From assembly GCA_021814855.1 (NCBI GenBank), contig JAKAHQ010000076.1, positions 1 through 7,506 on the forward strand: a stretch of DNA of 7,506 nucleotides, read 5' to 3'. The notes beneath the pieces are model-generated. The model was not told the origin of the DNA. It searched no databases and saw only the letters and a list, made by a program, of their open reading frames with translations. This document shows, piece by piece, positions 1 to 6,616 of the stretch. Within the stretch, counting starts at the first letter, position 1; each line of letters begins with the position of its first letter. The position numbers and the translations under genes are program-made. The stretch comes from Bacteroidota bacterium (GTDB taxonomy: Bacteria > Bacteroidota > Ignavibacteria > Ignavibacteriales > Melioribacteraceae).

Positions 1-426
1 AGAATTCTTATAGCCGACATAAGTTGCGGCGTTTATTGTCATTGTGCCTACAAATTGGCCGTCAACAACCTGAACAATATACTTTCCAGGTTTATCTGGT
101 GTAAACGGAATTACTTGTGTTGAATCATCAAGTACGTCAACTGTTTTTCCAAATACTGGTTTTGAACCGGATGGATACTGGATCGTAGACCAAGTTGGAG
201 AAACAAGTTTCCCGCTGGATCTTTCTACCTGAATATACATCATTGTTCCCGCACCGACGTTATGAAGACCTGTAAATCGATATTTGTAAATATCGTTAGT
301 ATCTTTTGCGGCACCTGCTTCAGAAACTCCATACGGAGTAACATTGAGTGTGACAGGAGTTTGCGCAAAAATCATTGTCGAGAAGAGGAACATAACAACT
401 AGGATTTTTGTAAATCTTTCGGACAT
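1..426 (-). CDS. Secreted protein, Ig-like N-terminal region (partial, 3' end outside window)
   Basis: This is the first 142 codons of an exported protein; the reading frame is still open at the window edge. Residues 1-21 form a signal peptide: short charged n-region (SERFTK), hydrophobic core (ILVVMFLFSTMIF), then cleavage at FA|Q. The mature part is rich in Thr, Val, Gly and Tyr and looks like an all-beta, Ig-like or bacterial-surface fold, with a stretch reading PDKPGKYIVQVVDGQF. No catalytic motif or heme-binding CxxCH is visible in this portion. The ATG at 426-424 is preferred because GGAGG (437-433) lies six bases upstream. An in-frame ATG at 432-430 abuts the GGAGG directly and would only add Met-Phe. 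The gene is transcribed divergently from cysS. Function is not recognised; the missing C-terminus probably carries the defining domain. Confidence 0.85.
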   Translation of the reverse strand, partial: MSERFTKILVVMFLFSTMIFAQTPVTLNVTPYGVSEAGAAKDTNDIYKYRFTGLHNVGAGTMMYIQVERSSGKLVSPTWSTIQYPSGSKPVFGKTVDVLDDSTQVIPFTPDKPGKYIVQVVDGQFVGTMTINAATYVGYKNS

Positions 427-486
427 AAACATCCTCCATGGATTTAAGATTTTTGGTTCATTTGTTTTCATTAGACATCATAATCT

Positions 487-494
487 GAAATATA
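487..494 (-). promoter_or_regulatory. Candidate -10 (TAnnTTTG-like) for the leftward secreted-protein gene
   Basis: Read on the minus strand this is TATATTTC, seven of eight matches to the Bacteroidota -7 consensus TAnnTTTG. It would give a leader of about 55 bases before the ATG at 426. I find no matching TTG or TTGACA about 20 bases further upstream, so the call rests on the -10 alone in AT-rich DNA. Confidence 0.3.
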
Positions 495-632
495 GATAAA
501 AAGAGATTTTTGCTTTTTATTCTAATTTTACATTTGGAATATAGAAATAATAATAAAGATGTCAAAGTCTATTAATATTTTTTTAAGAAAAAATTCTCCT
601 CTTATTATCGGTTTTCCTGCATCTCTGTTTAA

Positions 633-661
633 TTGATAAACGAAGTGACTATTGTTATATT
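633..661 (+). promoter_or_regulatory. Promoter for cysS
   Basis: TTGATA (633-638) is followed after 17 bases by TATATT (656-661), a good sigma-70 pair. The same bases fit the Bacteroidota form: TTG, 20 bases, then TATATTTT (seven of eight to TAnnTTTG). Transcription would start near 668, leaving about 17 bases before the ATG at 685. This placement makes the upstream in-frame TTG at 652 an unlikely start, because it would lie inside the promoter. Confidence 0.5.
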
Positions 662-684
662 TTCAATCAAATTTTCGGGTAAAA

Positions 685-2112
685 ATGCTTATATATAACA
701 CCTTATCAAGGAAGAAGGAAGAATTTATTCCCCTCAATCCCCCAACCGTAACAATGTACATGTGTGGGCCTACGGTTTACGATTATTTTCATATTGGAAA
801 TGCCAGATCATTTATTATGGCCGATATCGTAAGACGATATCTTCAATTTAGTGGGTATAAAGTTAAATTTGTTTTTAATTTAACGGATATCGACGATAAG
901 ATTATTAAACGCTCGATAGAAGAGAAAAAAACTGCGGGCGAAATTGCCGGCTTTTATATCAAGGCATTTTTTGACGATTTGAAAAAATTGAACATTATGC
1001 CGGCCGATGTTTATCCGCACGCTACTCAGCATATTCTCGATATGATAAATATTATAGATAATTTAGAAAAAAGCGGCATAGCTTATAATGTTGATGGAAA
1101 TGTTTTTTTTGATGTAACAAAATTTCCTAATTACGGTCTGTTAAGCGGGAAAAAAATCAACGAACTTGAGGCCGGTGCAAGAATTGAGATTAACGAACAG
1201 AAAAAGAATCCTCTTGATTTTACATTATGGAAAAAAGCGAAAGAAGGGGAACCGTCATGGGAAAGCCCTTGGGGAACAGGAAGGCCTGGCTGGCATATCG
1301 AATGTTCGGCAATGAGTACAAAACATCTGGGTCATACAATTGATATTCATGCCGGCGGAAACGACTTAATTTTCCCTCATCACGAAAATGAAATTGCACA
1401 AAGCGAATCGGCTTATCATCAAAAATTTGTTCGTTACTGGATGCATTTCGGATTTCTAAATATCCAGGATGAAAAAATGTCGAAATCTCTCGGTAATTTT
1501 TTTACAGCCAGAGATGTATTAGCGAGATATCCAGCAGAAGCGATTCGAATGTTTTTTTCGCAAACTCATTACGGCGGTCCTCTTAATTTTAGCGATGAAC
1601 TATTGGCTGCCGCGCAGAAAGGTGCAGAAAAAATCCAAAATCTGTCTCAGCAAATCGACGAAAGAATTCAAATAAATTCGCCCGGTGGTATGAATCCCAC
1701 ATTTGAATTCCAGAAATACTATGCTGATTTTATTTCCGTAATGGATGATGATTTCAATACTCCTCAAGCCGTTGCGGTTATTTTCGATTTTGTTAAATCC
1801 ATAAATAAAGTTCTTGCGGAAAACGATAACGTGGATATTCAATTTTATTTAAAAGCAAAAAAATTCCTCGTTGATACAGCCGGCAATATTCTGGGGATAC
1901 TAAATGAACCAAATACGAAAATAAGTGAATCGGAAAATTTAGAATTGGATTTAATCAAATTAATTCTTGAAGTCAGAGATAAATTGAAAAGAGAAAAAAA
2001 TTATCTGCTGGCCGACGAGATAAGGAACAGCTTGAACGAATTAGGTATTGAATTGAAAGACGGTAAAACAGGAACTTCATTCAAAAAAAATAACCGCAAG
2101 ACAAATAATTAA
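685..2112 (+). CDS. cysS: Cysteinyl-tRNA synthetase (CysRS), class I
   Basis: Charges tRNA-Cys with cysteine in the cytoplasm, using ATP. The 475-residue product has the full family layout. The HIGH signature appears as HIGN (37-40), after CGPTVYDY. The KMSKS loop is at 264-268. The zinc ligands that select cysteine are all present by position: C27, C207 (WHIEC), H232 and E236 in the FPHHENE motif. TDIDDKI (67-73) is also typical. The C-terminal tRNA-binding DALR-type part (about 340-475) ends in the usual LADEIRNSLNELGI and KDGKTGTSF stretches. I start at ATG 685 because MLIYNTLSRKKEEF matches the normal N-terminus; an in-frame TTG at 652 would add 11 unlikely residues. There is no strong Shine-Dalgarno sequence, only CGGGT at 676-680. 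No T-box or cysteine-rich leader peptide is visible upstream. No terminator is visible before the next gene, 58 bases downstream. Confidence 0.97.
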   Translation: MLIYNTLSRKKEEFIPLNPPTVTMYMCGPTVYDYFHIGNARSFIMADIVRRYLQFSGYKVKFVFNLTDIDDKIIKRSIEEKKTAGEIAGFYIKAFFDDLKKLNIMPADVYPHATQHILDMINIIDNLEKSGIAYNVDGNVFFDVTKFPNYGLLSGKKINELEAGARIEINEQKKNPLDFTLWKKAKEGEPSWESPWGTGRPGWHIECSAMSTKHLGHTIDIHAGGNDLIFPHHENEIAQSESAYHQKFVRYWMHFGFLNIQDEKMSKSLGNFFTARDVLARYPAEAIRMFFSQTHYGGPLNFSDELLAAAQKGAEKIQNLSQQIDERIQINSPGGMNPTFEFQKYYADFISVMDDDFNTPQAVAVIFDFVKSINKVLAENDNVDIQFYLKAKKFLVDTAGNILGILNEPNTKISESENLELDLIKLILEVRDKLKREKNYLLADEIRNSLNELGIELKDGKTGTSFKKNNRKTNN

Positions 2113-2170
2113 CGGATGAATTCCAATAAAATTATATCTAAATTATTATAGACAAAACCGGCGGATCCAA

Positions 2171-2944
2171 ATGAAAAAAATCGCTTCAGTGTTATTATCA
2201 TTTTTCTTTTTAACCTTGAATGTAAATGCTCAGGGAACCAGCGGGACAAATGCCAAATATGAATATCGCAGCTTGATAGATCTTCCGACCGCCGGGATAC
2301 TCCAGAAGGGATTCAGCGGCGTTACCCTTGATGTTATGCCGGATGGCGTTGTTATTTCGAAAATTGAAGTCGGTGTGTTTGATGGATTTAGTTTTGGAAT
2401 TTCTTACGGCGGAAGTAATATAATCGGCTCTGGCCAAATCGATTGGTATAAATTACCCGGTGTGAATATTCGCGCAAGAGTGATAGATGAAAGCCAAACC
2501 CTGCCGGCAATTACTTTAGGTTTCGATTCGCAAGGGAAAGGATTTTATGATAAAGTTCTGGATCGCTATCAAATTAAATCGCCTGGATTTTTTGCTGCTG
2601 CATCAAAAAATTTTGAGTTCCTTGGATATCTAAGTATTCATGGCGTAATTAACTATTCTTTAGAAAGAGACGATGCCGATAAAGATCTTGATCTCGGAAT
2701 TGGATTTGAAAAAACAATAGGCGGAAGAGTGTCCCTAGTCGGGGAATATGATTTTGCGGTTAACGATAATACCGGCCAATCGCTTGGAAAAGGGAACGGC
2801 TATTTAAATATGGGACTTAGATGGTCTGTGGGCGACGGATTAACTTTAGGGTTGAATCTTAGAGACCTCCTTGAAAATAAAAAATTTGTGAGCAATAAAG
2901 CAGACCGCGGAATTTTTGTCGAGTACGTAAAGAGTTTGTTTTAG
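2171..2944 (+). CDS. YjbH-like outer-membrane beta-barrel protein
   Basis: A 257-residue exported protein. The signal peptide is residues 1-20 (KK, then hydrophobic SVLLSFFFLTLNV, cleavage at NA|Q). The mature chain is made of alternating hydrophobic/polar strands and ends in Phe (KSLF), as expected for a BAM-inserted outer-membrane barrel. Features recalling the YjbH family (linked in Proteobacteria to exopolysaccharide export) are LPTAGILQKG (38-47), the FDGFSFGISYGG strand (70-81), then LPAITLGFDSQG (111-122) and YQIKSPGFFAAASK (133-146). This is family resemblance seen by eye; the protein is shorter than full-length YjbH, so it may be only the conserved core barrel. The ATG is supported by GGCGGA (2160-2165) five bases upstream. 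The gap to cysS is 58 bases without a terminator, so read-through from cysS is possible. No polysaccharide genes are visible nearby to confirm the role. Confidence 0.72.
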   Translation: MKKIASVLLSFFFLTLNVNAQGTSGTNAKYEYRSLIDLPTAGILQKGFSGVTLDVMPDGVVISKIEVGVFDGFSFGISYGGSNIIGSGQIDWYKLPGVNIRARVIDESQTLPAITLGFDSQGKGFYDKVLDRYQIKSPGFFAAASKNFEFLGYLSIHGVINYSLERDDADKDLDLGIGFEKTIGGRVSLVGEYDFAVNDNTGQSLGKGNGYLNMGLRWSVGDGLTLGLNLRDLLENKKFVSNKADRGIFVEYVKSLF

Positions 2945-2992
2945 CACCCTGTAGTTAATTGCAAACACATCAGTATACTCTATTGTACAATC

Positions 2993-3017
2993 ACGCCTAA
3001 TATAGATATTTCGGCGT
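2993..3017. other. Imperfect inverted repeat / weak hairpin after the YjbH-like gene
   Basis: ACGCC (2993-2997) pairs with GGCGT (3013-3017). Inside it AATAT (2999-3003) can pair with ATATT (3006-3010), with a small unpaired bulge between the two stems. No U-run follows directly; the bases after it are a mixed T/C tract (CATTTCTACCTTTCTTTT). It may slow or end transcription of the YjbH-like gene, or be an operator upstream of the lipoprotein gene. It is not a convincing intrinsic terminator. Confidence 0.3.
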
Positions 3018-3049
3018 CATTTCTACCTTTCTTTTGAAACCATTAAGGG

Positions 3050-3059
3050 TATAATTTTT
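3050..3059 (+). promoter_or_regulatory. Candidate -10 element for the lipoprotein/OmpP1 gene pair
   Basis: A perfect TATAAT at 3050-3055 runs into a T tract, and TAATTTTT (3052-3059) is seven of eight to the Bacteroidota TAnnTTTG. The leader to the ATG at 3095 would be about 33 bases. No good -35 lies at the right distance; TTGAAA at 3034-3039 is only 10 bases away, which is too close. Confidence 0.4.
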
Positions 3060-3094
3060 GTTAGAAGAATATAGAATTAGTGAAGGATAAGGTC

Positions 3095-4090
3095 ATGAAA
3101 ACAATTATCAAACTTTTAGCTGTAATTCCGCTTTTATGGCTCGGCGGGTGTTACACACAAATCGCGGTTAGAGGATACGGCGATGATCGTTATGTTTCCG
3201 ACGATAATAACAATCAAAACGATGAAGCTTACCAGGATTCTACTGACTATTATAGCCAGGAAGATTCTAGTTATTATAATGACGAAGGATACTATAGCGA
3301 CAATAATTATAATGACGGATATTATTCTAACTATCGTCATTATTTGTGGGGTTATTATCCTTCCTATGGATTTTCTATTGGCGCTTACTACGATCCATTC
3401 TGGTACGACTATTACGGCTGGGGAAGTTATTATTATATGTCGCCCGGGTATTGGTACGGAAACTATCCGTATTGGTGGAGATATAATAATTACTATCCGT
3501 ACTACTATAACTATTATCCGAATGGGAATTATCCCGGATATAAGTATCGAACAAATACAATAACAAGACTTAGGAACAATACCGGCGAACGCGGATCTTC
3601 CGGCGGAAGAGGTTATTACCTGGGCGAAAGAGGAAAAGGAGCGGGTTCCTACGAAACTAATAGAAATAATTATAATGGTCGTTCTTCCGGTGTTGATCTT
3701 AATAGAGTAAGAGTAAGCCGCAACGCTCAAGGGAATAATAATTCTGGAACTTCGAGCACAAGAATTAACAAGCCGACAAACACTAATAGAAATACTACAT
3801 CGGTTGAGCGAAGACGAGAGCGGGTTGAACGTAGCGGAAGACCATCGGCCTATTATACTCCAAGGGCATCGGAATCATCCAGAGGTAGAAACAGTTCGAG
3901 TGAACAAGGGCGTAGAGTAGAATACAGCAAACCTAACAATTCACGCGGCGGAAGACCGGCTTATAATCCGCCGGCACAAGCGCCTGTTTCTCGACCTTCA
4001 TATAGTCCACCACCATCGTCATCTTCATCATCTTCTTCATCGAGCGGTAGTTCGAGTCGTTCCGGCGGTGATGGCGGCAGAAGAAGGTAA
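3095..4090 (+). CDS. Tyrosine-rich lipoprotein with Arg/Gly/Ser/Asn-rich tail, function unknown
   Basis: A 331-residue predicted lipoprotein. Residues 1-18 are a lipoprotein signal peptide (MKTIIKLLAVIPLLWLGG), with C19 as the lipidated cysteine in an LGGC lipobox. Three low-complexity zones follow. Residues about 27-75 are Asp/Asn/Tyr/Ser-rich and acidic. Residues about 76-152 are packed with Tyr, Trp, Gly, Pro and Asn (YY, YYY and WW runs); Tyr makes up roughly a third of residues 45-151. Residues about 155-331 are basic, rich in Arg, Gly, Ser and Asn, with a ten-Ser run at 308-317 and a GGRRR end. There is no catalytic motif. I chose ATG 3095 over GTG 3080 because AAGGA (3083-3087) is well spaced for it and the lipoprotein signal starts there directly. 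It is followed 53 bases later by an outer-membrane barrel gene, so a cell-surface or envelope-structural role is the reasonable inference. I do not recognise the family. Confidence 0.85.
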   Translation: MKTIIKLLAVIPLLWLGGCYTQIAVRGYGDDRYVSDDNNNQNDEAYQDSTDYYSQEDSSYYNDEGYYSDNNYNDGYYSNYRHYLWGYYPSYGFSIGAYYDPFWYDYYGWGSYYYMSPGYWYGNYPYWWRYNNYYPYYYNYYPNGNYPGYKYRTNTITRLRNNTGERGSSGGRGYYLGERGKGAGSYETNRNNYNGRSSGVDLNRVRVSRNAQGNNNSGTSSTRINKPTNTNRNTTSVERRRERVERSGRPSAYYTPRASESSRGRNSSSEQGRRVEYSKPNNSRGGRPAYNPPAQAPVSRPSYSPPPSSSSSSSSSSGSSSRSGGDGGRRR

Positions 4091-4143
4091 AGGTAATGTT
4101 AAAATATTTATTGATGCTGTTTCTCAACTTTTACGAGGATAAA

Positions 4144-5583
4144 ATGAAAAATATAAAAATTTGGGTGATGCTTTTTCTCCTTGGCGGGGTTATAAATGCG
4201 CAGGATTTCAACGATGCGTTGCGTTTAAGTGATCCAGGCGTATTAAGCGGCGCAAGATCTTTGGGAATGGGTAACGCTTACTCTGCATTAAGCAACGATC
4301 TCTCGGCAGGAACATTCAACCCAGCCGGCTTTGGTCTAATTCGGAATTTGGAATTTGACGGAGGATTAAATTTCAATTCGTTCAGCAATAACACAACATT
4401 TTTTGGAAAGCAAACTAGCTATTCAAGTAACTCTACAAAGTTAAGTCAATTTGGTTTTGTATTCCCGGTTCCAACCGCGCAAGGCAGTTTGGTATTTGCC
4501 CTTGGTTATTCTCAATCAAAAGATTTTAACCGAAGCATGAAATTTGACGGATATAATCCGGGCAATACTTCCATGATACAAGATTTAACGTTCTCTCCGT
4601 TCAGAGATGATAATGATTTTACGTACGAACTTGGCCTTAGCTATCCCGTAACAAGCACAATGGATACTACTTTAATCAACGGGAAGTTAAATCAAAGTGG
4701 AAAAATTCTTCAAGAAGGCGCCATCAACAGTTGGTTCTTTTCCGGTGCGGTGGAAATTGAAAAAGATATTTTCGTTGGAGCTACAATAGATATTTTCAGC
4801 GGAACATTTAAACGCACAAACGATTATTATGAAGACGATTTTATGGGAAACTATCCTTCCGGTTTGCAATTAGATCCCAACGACCCTACCACCAGAGGAT
4901 TTTTATCTTTCTATAGGAATACGCTTTTGAATTGGGATATTTCCGGTTGGGATGCAAAGATCGGTTTGCTTGCAAAACTTAACGATATGTTTAATCTCGG
5001 AATTACAATTCGTTTCCCAAAGACATTCACAATTAAAGAGACATACACCGTTAACGGACAAAGCGATTTTGTTAATACCTCGTACACAATAAATCCACCG
5101 TTTGATTACAACAGCGAATATGACATAACAACGCCGTTCGAATTTACTGTCGGCGGTTCGTATTCCGATCGCGGACTGACCTTAAGCGCCGACGCGAATT
5201 TGATCGATTATACGCAAATGGAATTCAGCAGCGGATTGGATGCGCAGACTAGAACAGATAACAATAATCAAATAAAAGATTTATTCAGAACCGTTGTCAA
5301 TATTCATGCAGGCGCAGAGTACGTAATTCCGCATTCACCGGTTATTGTACGAGCCGGTTTTATGCTAATGCCTTCTCCCTTTAAAGGAGATCCGTCGGAA
5401 TATGATAAAAAATATGCAACAGTCGGTTTAGGTATTAAGGCAGATAAGAACCTGGCATTCGATTTAGCTTACGTCTATGGTTGGTGGAAAGATATCGGAG
5501 ATAATTACTCATACAATGTATCGACAACCTATCAGGATATTACTTATCATAATTTTGCCGCTACAATGAAGTACTTCTTTTAG
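4144..5583 (+). CDS. OmpP1/FadL-type outer-membrane transport protein
   Basis: A 479-residue beta-barrel of the OmpP1/FadL/TodX type, a family that lets hydrophobic compounds cross the outer membrane; Bacteroidota members are often annotated as hemin receptors without proof. The signal peptide is residues 1-19 with cleavage at NA|Q. Directly after it comes the family's N-terminal pattern: DALRLSDPGVLSGARSLGMG (24-43), NAYSALSNDLSA (44-55) and NPAG (59-62). The rest is many amphipathic strands with Asn/Asp-rich turns and ends in MKYFF, a good C-terminal beta-signal. The length suits a 14-stranded FadL-like barrel. I chose ATG 4144 over ATG 4096 because GAGGA (4135-4139) sits four bases upstream and the signal peptide then starts normally; the earlier start would place 16 odd residues before it. 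It follows the Tyr-rich lipoprotein gene and is closed by a strong terminator, so it is probably the last gene of that operon. The substrate cannot be told. Confidence 0.8.
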   Translation: MKNIKIWVMLFLLGGVINAQDFNDALRLSDPGVLSGARSLGMGNAYSALSNDLSAGTFNPAGFGLIRNLEFDGGLNFNSFSNNTTFFGKQTSYSSNSTKLSQFGFVFPVPTAQGSLVFALGYSQSKDFNRSMKFDGYNPGNTSMIQDLTFSPFRDDNDFTYELGLSYPVTSTMDTTLINGKLNQSGKILQEGAINSWFFSGAVEIEKDIFVGATIDIFSGTFKRTNDYYEDDFMGNYPSGLQLDPNDPTTRGFLSFYRNTLLNWDISGWDAKIGLLAKLNDMFNLGITIRFPKTFTIKETYTVNGQSDFVNTSYTINPPFDYNSEYDITTPFEFTVGGSYSDRGLTLSADANLIDYTQMEFSSGLDAQTRTDNNNQIKDLFRTVVNIHAGAEYVIPHSPVIVRAGFMLMPSPFKGDPSEYDKKYATVGLGIKADKNLAFDLAYVYGWWKDIGDNYSYNVSTTYQDITYHNFAATMKYFF

Positions 5584-5603
5584 AATTTTACGATTAATGC
5601 AAA

Positions 5604-5632
5604 TTGACATCGCTTTTAGAGCACCTTATCTT
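5604..5632 (+). promoter_or_regulatory. Promoter for rsgA, overlapping the upstream terminator
   Basis: A perfect TTGACA -35 (5604-5609), 17 bases, then TATCTT (5627-5632, four of six to TATAAT). It also fits the Bacteroidota form: TTG, 20 bases, TATCTTTA (seven of eight to TAnnTTTG). The -10 lies in the stem and loop of the terminator hairpin. Transcription would start near 5639, giving a leader of about 24 bases that carries only the 3' arm of the hairpin, the U tract and the GGAGG. Such transcripts would not be stopped by the terminator. Confidence 0.5.
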
Positions 5633-5647
5633 TAAGGTGCTTTTTTT
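5620..5647 (+). terminator. Rho-independent terminator of the lipoprotein/OmpP1 operon
   Basis: AGCACCTTA (5620-5628) pairs perfectly with TAAGGTGCT (5633-5641), nine base pairs around a TCTT loop, followed by a run of seven T (5641-5647). It begins 36 bases after the OmpP1/FadL stop codon. There is no A tract on the 5' side, so it should act only on rightward transcripts. It ends seven bases before the rsgA ribosome binding site. Confidence 0.93.
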
Positions 5648-5653
5648 ATTTGC

Positions 5654-5665
5654 GGAGGTAAAATT
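5654..5665 (+). promoter_or_regulatory. Ribosome binding site and ATT start codon of rsgA
   Basis: GGAGGT (5654-5659) is fully complementary to the ACCTCC core of the anti-Shine-Dalgarno sequence. GGAGG ends four bases before ATT (5663-5665), slightly tight but workable. No ATG, GTG or TTG occurs in the rsgA frame between its upstream stop (TAA 5633-5635) and TTG 5834. No such codon occurs in any frame just after the GGAGG either. This decides the start as ATT. Confidence 0.65.
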
Positions 5666-6616
5666 CTAGGCACAATTTTTAAGATAGAAAGTAAGGATCA
5701 CTATCTTTATAATGAGAGCGGCGAAGAAATTAGGTGTTCGCTTCGAGGGCGGTTTCAAAAAGAGTTTTCATTAAAGAAAGACAAATTATTTAACGTTGAT
5801 ATTGCTGTTGTTGGCGATCAAGTAGAGTTCGAATTGAACCGCGACAGCAGCGGCGTAATTGAAAAAATACTTCCGCGCAAAAATTATATTTCCCGCAAGG
5901 CCCCCAAAATTAAAGGCGCCGGGAAAAGGGGGGAACGGCTGGAACAAGTTGTTGCTGCAAATATCGATAATCTAGTAATTGTGTCGAGCGCTCAATCGCC
6001 AAAGTTCAATAACCGCCTGATCGATCGTTTAATTGTAACGGGCGAGAGTTCTCATCTTTCAGTAATTATTGTCATAAATAAAATTGATCTTGACGAATCA
6101 AACGAGATCAATATTTGGTCGAATTTGTACGAACAAATAGGTTACCGGGTTTTCTCCACAAGCGTAAAAGAATTGATAGGACTGGCGGATTTAAAAAAAG
6201 CTTTGCATGGAACTTCGAGTTTAATTTGGGGACAATCGGGTGTAGGCAAATCGTCTTTAATAAACGAAATGTATCCGGGTATTAATCTTAAAATTGGTGA
6301 GATTAGTAATTTTACTTCGAAAGGAAAGCACACCACGGTCACAAGTATAATGAAAAAGATTGAAAGAGATACATTCATAATCGATACGCCGGGCATTCGC
6401 GAGATTGATCCGTATGGAATTAGGAAGGAAGACTTAGGACATTATTTTATAGAGTTTCTTGCATACCAGGAAAGCTGCAGGTTCAATACTTGCACGCATT
6501 ATCACGAACCTGGCTGCGCAGTTATATCGGCTGTGGAAGAAGGAAAAATCAGCGGCGAACGTTACCGGAGCTATTTAAACATTTTGGAAACTGTTGAAGA
6601 CGATATGAACTTTTAA
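5663..6616 (+). CDS. rsgA: RsgA, 30S ribosome-assembly GTPase, with probable ATT start
   Basis: RsgA binds the 30S subunit late in maturation and hydrolyses GTP to release itself once the decoding centre is ready. From ATT 5663 the product is 317 residues, normal for the family. Residues 1-70 give the N-terminal OB-fold (GTIFKIESKDHYLYN, then CSLRGRFQKEF and VVGDQVEFEL), leading into GVIEKILPRKNY. The GTPase domain shows the circularly permuted order of RsgA: G4 NKID (139-142), then G1 GQSGVGKSS (190-198), G2 KGKHTTV (220-226) and G3 DTPG (241-244). The C-terminal zinc motif is complete: C272, C277, H279, C285 (CX4CXHX5C). The only standard start in frame, TTG 5834, would give 260 residues and delete most of the OB-fold, and it lacks a clear Shine-Dalgarno sequence. 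The gene has its own promoter inside the upstream terminator, and its stop codon overlaps that of the convergent gene. Identity is certain; the start codon is the uncertain part. Confidence 0.93.
   Translation: MLGTIFKIESKDHYLYNESGEEIRCSLRGRFQKEFSLKKDKLFNVDIAVVGDQVEFELNRDSSGVIEKILPRKNYISRKAPKIKGAGKRGERLEQVVAANIDNLVIVSSAQSPKFNNRLIDRLIVTGESSHLSVIIVINKIDLDESNEINIWSNLYEQIGYRVFSTSVKELIGLADLKKALHGTSSLIWGQSGVGKSSLINEMYPGINLKIGEISNFTSKGKHTTVTSIMKKIERDTFIIDTPGIREIDPYGIRKEDLGHYFIEFLAYQESCRFNTCTHYHEPGCAVISAVEEGKISGERYRSYLNILETVEDDMNF

Noticed and set aside
559..636. 25-codon ORF (ATG 559 to TGA 634-636) upstream of cysS, as a possible leader peptide
   Set aside because: It has no cysteine codons and no Shine-Dalgarno sequence, and it overlaps the predicted -35, so it is not a cysteine attenuator. 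No T-box-like structure or following terminator is visible.
652..684. Extended cysS start at TTG 652
   Set aside because: It would add 11 residues not expected in CysRS and places the start inside the predicted -10 region; ATG 685 gives the normal N-terminus.
2972..2991. Short palindromes AGTATACT (2972-2979) and ATTGTACAAT (2982-2991) before the lipoprotein gene, as possible operators
   Set aside because: Perfect palindromes of this size are expected several times by chance in 7.5 kb, and neither lies at a confirmed promoter.
3134..3730. 198-codon open frame antisense to the Tyr-rich lipoprotein gene, Ile/Val/Ser-rich
   Set aside because: Tyr (TAT/TAC) and Asn (AAT) codons read in reverse as Ile/Val codons, so a biased gene automatically leaves this strand open. 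There is no signal, domain or fitting context. The Ile/Thr-rich frame at 3183-3563 on the plus strand has the same explanation.
4015..4053. Poly-Ser coding tract as a slippage-prone simple repeat (phase variation)
   Set aside because: Ser codons are mixed (TCG, TCA, TCT, AGC), so there is no long identical repeat unit; slippage is not strongly favoured.
4096..4143. Earlier ATG 4096 for the OmpP1/FadL gene
   Set aside because: It would put 16 extra residues, including a second hydrophobic stretch, before a normal signal peptide; the GAGGA at 4135-4139 supports ATG 4144.
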